Both the position numbers and the translations under genes were made by a program. Below the pieces are notes generated by a model that was not told the origin of the DNA, ran no database searches, and worked only from the letters and a program-made list of their open reading frames with translations. Positions 55,400-64,000 of a stretch of DNA of 64,000 bases are shown piece by piece; within the stretch, counting starts at the first letter, position 1, and every line of letters begins with the position of its first letter. The stretch is from Cordia subcordata. Taxonomy: Eukaryota > Streptophyta > Magnoliopsida > Boraginales > Cordiaceae. The DNA lies in NCBI GenBank assembly GCA_028554755.1, contig JAPTOF010000031.1, forward strand, positions 744,001-808,000, read 5' to 3'.

Positions 55400-57099
55400 A
55401 CATGAAATAAGAGCAATTCTTTATTTTGGGTCCCTAACATTTTGGGTCTTTGACATTAGTATCAATTTTTGGCCTTGACTACCCATTTGGGTCTTTGCCA
55501 ATGTGGGATGTTTGATCCTCTATCTTGAAGATGTCTATAGTAACAATGTTAACACATGCCATTTCTGTTCACAATAAGTACAATTGATGTTTGACCTTGG
55601 TGAAGTGGAGGAAGTTGAGGCAGAAGTTGAAACCTTAATGAAACAGCTTTTGAAATATTTTTGGTTAATGTTTGGCCTATAGCCAGTTCCACTTTTGTCA
55701 TAAGCCATTTTTTGAGATCCAAGAAGTTTTTCAAAGTTCTCCTTATCATTTGTAAATTTTTGAAAGATGCCACTTAGATCCCCATTCTTCTTTTTCAAAT
55801 CTTTAACTTCATTTTAAATTTTTAAAAAATCTTCGGTATATGAGTTATTTTCTCTTTCCAAAATTTCATTTTTCTCAATGAAAGAAGCATTTTTCTTTTT
55901 CAAAATTTCTTTTTCATCAAATGCAAGTTTTAGTTTTCTATGCATTTGCTTGTTTTTTGCTAAGGCTAAAGAGAAATCATCATGTAATTTAGCAGATTCG
56001 GTTCATCAAAGCTATAATCTTCTTCATCTTCCTCAGCAGATGAATAATAAATAGATGGAGAAGGTAAATATTATAGCTCATCCTCATTGGCCATGAGGCA
56101 AAAATTGGCTACCTCATGTTGCTCTTCCATGTCCTCTTCACTTTTGGAGGTATCACAAATGGCCTTGAGTGCTTTGTCTTCCTTTTGCTTTGCTAGCCTC
56201 GGGCAATTTATTTTTATGTGCCCTGGCTTGTTGCAATTGAAGCACTTCAACTCATCATTTCTTATTTCTTTTGGTCTCTTGAATTCTTTAACTTCGTTTC
56301 CTTTCTTATTCCAATTTGTGTTGTTGGTAGATGCTCATTTCTTTATTTTTCTAAATTTCATGAACTTTTTTGAAGTTCTAGGCAAGAATTGCAAGCTCCT
56401 CATCCTCTAGGTCTTCATCATCATCTTCATCTTCGCTTGATGTGTATTTTGATGTAACATGTGCTAAGGACTTTTTCATCTTCCTATCTTTTTCTTCATT
56501 GTCCTTTATCTCAAGCTCATGAGTCATAAGTGACCCAATAAGTTGATTTAACTCCAATGTGTTTAATTCCTTGGCTTCTTTAATGGTCGTCACCTTTGGT
56601 TGCCATGATGATGGCAAACTTCTTAGCACCTTCTTCACTTTCTCTACATTTGAATTGTCTTTTTCAGGTGCCTCCAAGCTATTAGTAATCTCAACAAATC
56701 TAGAATATATTTGATCAACACTTTCATTAGGAGGCATTTTAAACAATTCACATTTATGTACAAGCATAGCAATTCTAGATTCTTTCACTTAGCTAGTCCC
56801 TTTATAGGTTACTTCTAATTGGTCCCATAGTTCTTTAGCTGAAGTACACCCTATTACCCTAACAAACTCAGCTGCATTCATGGCATTGAACAAATAATGT
56901 AATGTCTTTCCATTTAACTCAAACAATTTAATGTTCTCATCATTCCATTCACTTTCTGGTTTAGGAACTCTCCTTTGCCTTTCTATTTTAGTAGGCAAGG
57001 AAAGTCCATTTACAATTATCTTCCAAGCCCTATATTCATGTGATTGAATAAATACTTTCATTCACATTTTCTAGAAGGCATAATAGAAATACCATCCAT
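55400..57099 (-). pseudogene. Element C gag
   Basis: Minus-strand start MDGISIMPS at 57099. A deletion removes the segment D has as FNGMNYAFWK; capsid frames then lie at 56789-57061 and 56378-56788 (MPPNESVDQIYSRFVEITNS, LRSLPSSWQPKVTTIKEAKE). The first zinc knuckle is intact at 56203-56244: CFNCNKPGHIKINC (CX2CX4HX4C), unlike D. A Lys-rich coiled-coil region follows, then a decayed second knuckle (CTYCEQKWHV) near 55560. Confidence 0.9.
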
Positions 57100-57148
57100 A
57101 TTTGCCAAATATAATTCCACTAGTTGTCAAACTATTGGTAGAACCTTA

Positions 57149-57161
57149 GCTTTCAATACCA
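57149..57161 (-). other. Element C primer binding site (decayed)
   Basis: Minus-strand TGGTATTGAAAGC, five bases after the LTR end, is the initiator-Met site TGGTATCAGAGC with changes in its middle. Confidence 0.8.
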
Positions 57162-57166
57162 CTTAT

Positions 57167-58557
57167 TGGGACAAATATCTTAAGAGGGCGTGAATTAAGA
57201 TATTGGACAATTTTTGCAATTAAAAATTTACCTAGTATTACAAACAAATTTTCTTAGGCAATTAAACAAATACTAAGCAATCAATAATAGCAAGAAATGT
57301 AAAGAGGAGATAAGGAAGAAGATGACAAATGATTTTTAGGTGGTTTAGTCTTGCCTACATCCACCACCCAAGGATGCTCACCTTTGGACTTCAACACCTT
57401 CAATATTGATGCTCCTACAAGACTTCGTGAAGCACAAACCAAACGATACAACCCTTAAACGCCAATCTTCAAAGACCCTAAGAGTCCCCACTCTTTAGGA
57501 TTTTTTTACACTCTCTTTAGCTCAATAAATTTATCTCTCAAGATTTCCTAGCTATTAGAGTGTGTATATAACAATGGATTGAGGGAATAATTAAGAAATA
57601 TAGTACAAAGCTTAATAAGCATGTGTAGTAAATAATAGCTCTGGAATGCTCAGAGAGTTTAGCAAATTATAACTCAAGGTTTCTAAACAACGAATGATGA
57701 TGAAGAGATCTTCAAGCTTTTTTCTATGTATTGAATTCTATTGAAGTGTATTTAAAGAGATTTTGAAGAGTTAAGGCAAGGTGGTGAAATTGGGGAAGAA
57801 AAAGTAGCTCCAACGAGTATAAATAGCTATGACATTTAATGCTACAGAGCCAGGGTCGATCGATCGGGGGTGTGACCGGCCTTGTTCCCCAAGCTTACTA
57901 ACTAAGGTTGGTTACGAGGCCAGTCGATTAGCTTGGGGTTCGGTCTTAATTGGAAACCAAGTTTCAAGACCCGAGCTCAAGGGTGCTAGGACGAGTGGCC
58001 AACTACTAGGTCGGGTGATTGGCTTAAAGTCTGACTATCCCTACTAACTTTCAATTTCAGGCATTTTAAGCACCATTTTGTAATTCTCTTTGAATCTAAG
58101 GCAGTAAGACAATGTGAAAACACTTCAAAGAAATTGTATAGCCTTTTGAAAAAATAACTAGAGATTTTATCAATAGTTTAAGGCTTTTTCGGATGAATTT
58201 GGCAATCAAGATCTGTTATACCCAAGTTTAAATGAATTGATAGAAGAATGCAATGCAATAAAATCATGAGTGAGCTATAATAGACTACTCTAATCATTCA
58301 CAAGAGAGTACCCCTTATATCGTCTCATCTTCTCCTTATGACTTCAGGTCTTTCGTCATCTATCTTGAACTCTTCTTATCTTGAATAACTTAAGCCATTT
58401 TTGATAAATTCTTCTTGTACTCTTTAATCATGGCTCAATTTCAAGACATCTAACCACCTAACTTAAGGATATGCTTAACAAGCTCAAAGTACAATTAGCA
58501 ATTCATTAACCGCAATTTGCATCAATAAAACAATACAAAATCAATATTAAGCCAACA
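57167..58557 (-). repeat. Element C 5' LTR
   Basis: Minus-strand TGTTGGCTTAATATTG to TTTGTCCCA, about 1391 bp. U3 has GGCCGGTCACACC and CGATCGATCGAC (57848-57882) and TTTAAATACACTT as a TATA-like box near 57737. It is the complete partner of 25774-26182. Confidence 0.9.
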
Positions 58558-58562
58558 TTATC

Positions 58563-60096
58563 GATCCAACATTTTGTTGGCTTTCATTGCTTCTTTTATA
58601 GGTCTAGACTCATTAGCTGTATTATCCCTAATTCTTGGTGTAATTCCATCCCTAAGTGGATCCTACTTAGAGTATAGCTTTGTCTTTATTAACTAGGGTT
58701 ATAGGGCTCAGTTGATCAAGACTTCTAGATTGGTGTTAATTAATACACTAACCTAGGGTTTAAACCATTAACTGTATTCCAAGCTAAAGCCTAATCCACC
58801 TAGGTTCAACTAAGGGCAATGGGTGTCCTATTAGTTCTGTTTCATTTCAAAGACCACATGTTAAACCTAGTTATAAACTCAACCATAATTAATCAAAATG
58901 CATAAAAGTGGATATGAGAAATTGATAACATACCAATATATGTTTCTCCATTGAAGCAACTAATCAAGCACATAGACATGCTTAAAAATCGTCATTGAAA
59001 CAATGAAAACCAAACATGCATTCAAACCATCAAAATATCCCAAAATAAGTATTACAATCCTTAACCCATAATAGAAATAGTAATCAATCCTAAACAGATT
59101 TAGTGCATCATGTCAAAAGAGAGTGCAAAACTAAAATTTAACCTCTCAAACATCAATCTTATGTCTAGAAAATTAAATTTCAAATCTTCTTTCTATTTCG
59201 CTCAAATTTGGCTTCGAATTGCAAATTTTAGCAAAGATTGCCAAATTGACAACAACTTTTCTACAATAGTTCTGGATCAATTCAGCTCACGTTTTGGCCC
59301 CAAAACAACCCCAAAACCTAGACAAATCAAAACACAATTAATGTATATATGTAGTACCAAGATAAGAGAAAGTGCAACAACGAAAAACAATACGAAAATC
59401 CTCAAATTTTTGCAACTTTTGGACTTGTTTTAGGTATTTTTCTGCATAAATTTGAATTCAAAAAGTGCCTTTTCGACCCCCTAATTAGCCCCAACAATTC
59501 CTCTTTTGTGTATGAATGTGTGAGACTATGTATAAGGTAAAATAGGGTGTGTGTATGTGAGAAAAAATGTGAAAAGTGTGTGTTGTGTGGTTTGTTTGCC
59601 GTGCAAAGAAAGAAGAAGGGGAAGGGGGTTTTAGGTGTTTATGTCGTTAGTTTTTCAAAGAATAGGTTTAGGAGGTTGGGTTTTATTTGGTGTTTTCTTC
59701 CCTTTCCCTTTTTCATTTTCCTTATGTTTTCTCTATGCCTTTTCTTTTTCTTCTATCCTTAATAAAATACTATATTAATGCTAAACGCAAATTCCTACAA
59801 TATATAATAAAATAAAAAAGGTAACTACTAAATTAAATAACTACTAAATTAAATAAAGTAAATGACCTAATAAAAGTACCTAAAAATTTTATATAAAAAA
59901 TGATATTGACGCTTTAAATATAAAAGAAAACTAAGAAAAAGTGCAATAAAAATAATTAAAACACTAACCACAAAAGAAAAAAGAAATTAGACTCTAGATA
60001 CCAAAAACACCCAGAAGAAAGTCTTTTTATACTCAAAACACTTTTGAAAAAACAACCAAAAATATGCAATTAAACTCTCCAAAATTGAACACATCA
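58563..60096 (-). repeat. Gypsy LTR, family F (right copy)
   Basis: On the minus strand starts TGATGTGTTCAATTTTGG at 60096 and matches 19550-20906 to about 58708. The last ~145 bases (58563-58707) are present only here, so the exact end is uncertain. It abuts the start of copia C's LTR. Confidence 0.7.
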
Positions 60097-60290
60097 GGTT
60101 GATGAACCACATGCTTGAAGGATTTGATGTATTAGGAGCCCGAACAAAAGAAGAGCTTGATACGATGGATGCTCAGGTTGATAGTTTGGCTCAAGTACAA
60201 GATGAGAGAATTGAGAATTTAGCACGAGATGTTCGAGAGATCAAGTTGCAGTTGGGAATTGTGGATGATGATGTTGGACCAAGAAATTAG
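60097..60290 (+). pseudogene. Env-like ORF C-terminal tail (right copy)
   Basis: The frame is open from 60099 (63 codons): acidic, with MDAQVDSLAQVQDERIENLA and EIKLQLGIVDDD, probably a coiled coil. It resembles in character the C-terminal parts of the D and C third ORFs and is followed by copia LTR-like DNA, so I take it as the end of another SIRE-like env-like ORF truncated by gypsy F. Its left copy is at 20907. Confidence 0.45.
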
Positions 60291-60296
60291 CCTCTT

Positions 60297-61262
60297 CTCA
60301 AGCAGTCATTTTTAGCTTTTCTAACATTTTGGTTGCATGGGAAAATGTTATAGTAGTTAAAAGTAGCTTTTTCATCTATTTGTAGCCTTTTTCAGCTTTT
60401 TCTCCACTTACCGATAGAGCAAACCGGTTGACTGGTCTAGTAGACCAGCAATCATAGCGGTTGAGAGGTGTTCAATGGATAGTGCTCTTTTGGCAAGATC
60501 AGTGTGTTCTTTCCTTGTACTGGCTAAGCATAGTGGTCGATTGGTGTGATTAGTAGCTTTTGTAAAACTACCAGTTGTGGTGCCAGTCGACTAGTTTGGT
60601 CGTTTGGTAGTTGCAAAACTTTGTTTTTCAAATATGGCCATTGGGGTTTTCACTTTTTGGCTTTATAGACACCTTCCTTACCCCTCAACTCAGGAAAACA
60701 AGTTGATCCAAGCTCTCTTTCCAATCAAATAGCATTCAATGCTCTCTTTATTACAACCTTCTTACATTTATTGCTTACACTTCATTGATTGCATATTATT
60801 AGCATTCATTGACTAAGTTACTTGAGCTAATAAATTGCCTATCTATTTAAAGCAATATAAGAAGGCTTAAATACCTTTAAACTCTTGCTCGCAAGAAGTC
60901 CTGTGAGACCATTCTTCTCAAGAGTTAAGAGTTGAAATTCCTTAAGTGTTGGGAAAACATTTATGGTCCTTGTTATGAACAAGGTGTTGCATGTGGTCAT
61001 TGTTCTACGCTTCTACAATGTACTAAGCAAGAAGCTGATTCATTAGTGAAATTGCAAATCCTAAGGAAAAACTTTAGGGAGTGGAATAGGACTTTGGGAG
61101 TTGGAACCACTATAAATCACTGCGTTTGATTCTCTTTCCCTTTAAATCTTTACATTCAAGCATTATTATATGTAATCTTTGTATATTATATGCTTAATTG
61201 CTTGAATTACTTGAAAAAGAATTTTAAGTGTTTAATTGTGCCATTAATCCAATCCATCCCCT
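60297..61262 (+). repeat. Probable copia LTR (limits uncertain)
   Basis: U3-like part with CCGGTTGACTGG (60428-60439) and GTCGACTAG (60586), TATA-like CTTTATAGACACC (about 60660), then an R/U5-like part to about AATTGTGCCATTAATCCAA (61236-61254). No clear TG start or primer site is found. The left copy matches only to about 60780. Confidence 0.45.
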
Positions 61263-61509
61263 CTAAGATTCATTATCTAGGCAACATTTATCAATTTATA
61301 CATGGTATTCATAACTTTAGTCATTTTGACACTATTCACTGCAATTTATCAAAGTGTTTACCAATGCATTTGTCGATGTTCATACTTGATGTTTATAATA
61401 GTCAATATGTAGTGATGAACTAAAATTAAAAAGGTTGACGAACACCAATAAATAAATTGATGAATACCAAAAATTAAATTATTAAACATTTGTATTTTAG
61501 TAAGTGATA
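61263..61509. other. Unassigned AT-rich sequence
   Basis: No coding, repeat or motif that I can support. Confidence 0.5.
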
Positions 61510-61713
61510 AAATATAAAGGATAAAATACACTAGACCCCTCTATTGTCTATCATAAGTGTGAAATATACCTTGTGGTGTCAAAAGTCCCATAGTAGACCC
61601 CTGTGGTGAGTAAAAGTTCAACACATATCCCTTACTATTTACATTCTTCCTAATAGAGTTAAAATTTACATTAAAAAAGATGTTAATAGCCTTGCTTTAC
61701 TTGTTCAATTTTC

Positions 61714-61770
61714 CATCATCATCATCATCATCATCATTATCATCATCATTATTATTCTTATTATTATTTT
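61714..61770. repeat. (CAT/ATT)n trinucleotide repeat in left arm
   Basis: TCATCATCATC then ATTATTATT units. It sits opposite the ATA/AAT run of the right arm. Confidence 0.95.
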
Positions 61771-62228
61771 AGTTTTAATTAAAATATTTTGATAGATAAA
61801 TATTTTTTAATTTATTTTTCTATGCTATCAGACATTAAATACTTAAAAAATATTTTTTAAATATTAAGCAAATGTAGAAATCTAAAAATTAAATTTTTGT
61901 GTTGCTTGTATTTACTTGCATAGAAATCTTAATTTTGTGTTTTCGATATTCGAAACAAATGAACTTTTTTTTATTTATTGAGCATTGGTTTTGGTTGGCT
62001 GAAAAAATTAGCATGTCATGAAATAGGTCCTTATTAATCTAAAAATATAATCAAATACTCAATTCGATAATAGCTAAATGGTTGAAGCTCAAATCTAGCA
62101 AAACCAATGTGGTCAAAGCTTTAACATTTTTTACCATTATTGATCCATTTGTTTGCCAAAAAAAAAAATTTCTTAAAATATATTAAAAATATTTTTTAAG
62201 AATTTTATGTTTGATAACAGAAAAATAA

Positions 62229-62230
<2 letters not shown>

Positions 62231-62279
<49 letters not shown>
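62231..62279. repeat. (AAT)n trinucleotide repeat in right arm
   Basis: About 16 AAT units followed by AAGAAGAAG, the mirror partner of 61714-61770 within the inverted arms. Confidence 0.95.
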
Positions 62280-62458
62280 GAAGAAGAAAATTGAACAAAT
62301 GGGCTAAGGCTATTAATGTCTTTTTTATGTAAATTTTAATACTATTAAGAGGGATATAATCAGTAAGGGGCACACGTGAAACTTTTGGTATTATAGAGGT
62401 GTATTGTGTACTTATGATAGATCACAAGGGGGCTTGATGCATTTTACCCAAATATAAA

Positions 62459-62774
62459 AGACATAAAATGATGTTAAACATAAATAATTACATAAGTGAA
62501 CACTATTTTAAATAACAATGAATACTTATTAAAAAATCGGTGAAAACTTAAAATTAGATTTATCCACATGCATTATAAATTAGTTGCTTACAAAAAAATG
62601 ATACAATGTAAATTAGTTGCCCACAAAAAAAATGTTAACTATCTTACGTCAAAGCTCTTTGCAGACTATTGATTCATTCGCATGGCAAGTTATGTGTGAT
62701 GTGAGGGACAATGATAATGACATACGGGCATGGTATCTACCATCAATATGCACGGTGATCTTCTTAATAGCTTC
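62459..62774. other. Unassigned AT-rich sequence
   Basis: Contains a short imperfect duplication (AAATTAGTTGC at 62578 and 62613). No gene or element recognised. It may be the genomic target of the flanking insertions. Confidence 0.5.
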
Positions 62775-64000
62775 TGTTGGCTAAATACTTACTATTAATT
62801 TTGACGATAAAAATATATACGCATTCATAATTGTTTGACTAAAAAGCATCTTGTGAAGATAAGTGCTTAGATGTATAAGTAGACACTTGAAAAATGGAAG
62901 AAGATGAGTAAAAACGCATTATTTGAATAACAAGAAGATGAGAAGGCATAAGGAGGAGAAGAGACGTCATAAGGGGTACTAGGTGTTCTTTTTGCTCTTT
63001 TGTGAAATGCCTAAATATTGTATATGTTTGGCTCAAACTTCCTCTTTCATGGTTCAAACATTTTTTAAACTCTTGCATATTTGATTTTATAAAAGCACAA
63101 TTAAATTTGAATGCACATGTAGAGTAAAAATGTGTTTTTGAAGTGTTTCAAGTCATAGAAAGTATTTACAAATTGTCTCAAAATGATTTGGAGTTATGAA
63201 AATTGCACTGGAAAAAGTTTTGGCAAAAGTTTGGCTTTACTTCATTTTCTGTAATGCCCGAACCACCCAATCGGTTGACTGACTAACATCGGTAGGTCAC
63301 TTGGCCAAGTGAAAAACTGAAAGACAAAGCTGGACCCCCAAGCCGATCGATCGGCTAAGGCATCCGGCCTAGTCAGTGAGGTCCAAGATGAAGCTAGATG
63401 ACCCAGCCAGTCGACCGGCTGAATGGGATGCTGTAATAAATGCACTAGTAGTTTATTACTATTTTGAACCATTTCTTCCTCCTTTCCTCACATACCAAAT
63501 CCTTAACACTCAAATCCCTTTAAATACACCTTTATTACACACTCAAATCATCAACTTAAGTGTGCAAAATCTTATATCATCATTGAATCAAGCTTTGAGT
63601 CATTCTTGCATATCTTTGAGCTTTCAAGGGCTTCATTCATTGCAATATCTTTGTTTTGAGAAGAAAATTTTCAGATTCTATCATTTCTTATTCCTTTGAT
63701 TATATACACACTTTGAGAGATAAAAATCTTGAGAGATTCATTCATTAAACCTTGTAAGAAATTGGGCTTTGGGATTCTTTGAAGTTGGGCTTCAAAAAGG
63801 TGTAAGAAATTGGTTTGTGCTTCACCAAGATTTCAGGAAGCATTTTAGTAAAGGTTGTTGAAGTCTTAAGGGGAGCATCCTTGGGCGGTAGACTTATGTT
63901 TGGCCGAACCACCTTAAATTGTTTGTCTCTCTTCTCTTTATACTTTTGTTATCTCATTTGCTTAAATTGCTTATATTATGTTTGATATATTGCTTGAAAG
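62775..64000 (+). repeat. LTR of copia family D (cut by window end)
   Basis: TGTTGGCTAAATACTTAC matches the D LTR start and stays colinear to the window end (D ends ~70 bases further on). Palindrome motifs: CAATCGGTTGACTGAC (63268), AGCCGATCGATCGGCT (63341-63356) and CCAGTCGACCGGCT (63407-63420), with TTAAATACACC at 63520. Whether it is a 5' LTR or a solo LTR cannot be seen. Confidence 0.9.

Larger units (their letters stand above)
25774..58557 (-). mobile_element. Copia retrotransposon C (SIRE/Maximus-like), split by nested gypsy A
   Basis: Minus-strand order from the right: 5' LTR (57167-58557), primer site, gag, protease, integrase, RT, half of RNase H (to 52620), then element A (29112-52614 plus a 5-bp duplication), then the rest of RNase H, a U3-like spacer, env-like ORF, polypurine tract and a 3' LTR cut short at 25774. 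Without A it is about 9.3 kb, like element D. The domain order and proteins closely match D, so they are the same lineage with different LTRs (TGTTGGCTTAAT here). The 3' LTR end and target duplication are lost. All frames are broken. Confidence 0.92.
61519..62449. mobile_element. Mutator-like non-autonomous DNA transposon with long inverted arms
   Basis: Ends GGATAAAATACACTAGACCC and (reverse complement of the right end) GGGTAAAATGCATCAAGCCC, flanked by a perfect 9-bp direct repeat AAATATAAA at 61510-61518 and 62450-62458. Nine bases is the Mutator-superfamily duplication size. The arms pair over roughly 300 bases (about 61519-61850 with 62165-62449), with blocks such as ATCTATCATAAGT and TTAATAGCCTT kept in both. 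The core (61860-62160) has no ORF. Related non-autonomous families with GGGTAAA ends are common in plants. Confidence 0.88.

Noticed and set aside
57829..58047. 72-codon frame in the C 5' LTR
   Set aside because: Inside U3 of an LTR on the opposite strand; no coding signature.
58558..58562. TTATC as a target duplication for element C
   Set aside because: C's other end is truncated, so no partner repeat can be tested.
60932..61129. 65-codon Cys-containing frame (CYEQGVACGHC)
   Set aside because: It falls in an LTR R/U5-like region with no homologue or conserved start; likely chance.

Overview
This window is transposon-packed plant nuclear DNA with no intact host gene. It is AT-rich and consists almost wholly of decayed LTR retrotransposons of two plant lineages: Athila-like Ty3/gypsy elements (tRNA-Asp-type primer site, no chromodomain seen) and SIRE/Maximus-like Ty1/copia elements (initiator-Met primer site TGGTATCAGAGC and an extra 'env-like' third ORF). 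A second copia family and one Mutator-like non-autonomous DNA transposon are also present. The organism is an angiosperm; nothing here fixes the species.

Layout. 1-6630: remains of gypsy family H, with LTR/3'UTR arms pointing outward in opposite orientations; the left LTR carries a foreign gag fragment. 6640-19549: copia element E (RT, RNase H, 3' LTR), split by a complete copia element D at 7488-17181 with 5-bp target duplications. 19550-23960: minus-strand gypsy family F pieces, around a plus-strand tail of an env-like ORF. 24024-24871: a polygalacturonase (GH28) pseudogene on the minus strand with a recognisable intron, the only host-gene-derived sequence I can identify. 25029-25773: a truncated gypsy LTR (G).

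25774-58557 is one minus-strand copia element C of about 9.3 kb, blown apart by nested insertions. Gypsy element A (29112-52614, target duplication CATAC) sits in C's RNase H. Gypsy element B (39329-49983, target duplication ATTGA) sits in A's 3'UTR. A solo copia LTR (31317-33144, target duplication GGCTA) sits in the first codons of A's gag. Removing each insertion restores a continuous host sequence, so the order is C, then A, then B and the solo LTR. 58563-61262: a second copy of the F LTR and env-like tail, followed by copia LTR-like DNA. 61519-62449: a 931-bp Mutator-like element with about 300-bp inverted arms and a perfect 9-bp target duplication. 62775-64000: the start of another LTR of D's family, cut by the window end.

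Every gag-pol frame is broken by stops and frameshifts, and several catalytic residues are gone, so none looks autonomous. The points of most interest are: the polygalacturonase pseudogene; the exactly reconstructable nest; the Mutator-like fold-back element; a U3-like cluster of GGTCGACC palindromes repeated just upstream of the env-like ORF in two separate copia elements; and small structured motifs (a CTTGCTTGGGGACAAGCAAG hairpin and a TACTAGGAGGCAACC box) kept across gypsy families whose proteins have decayed.
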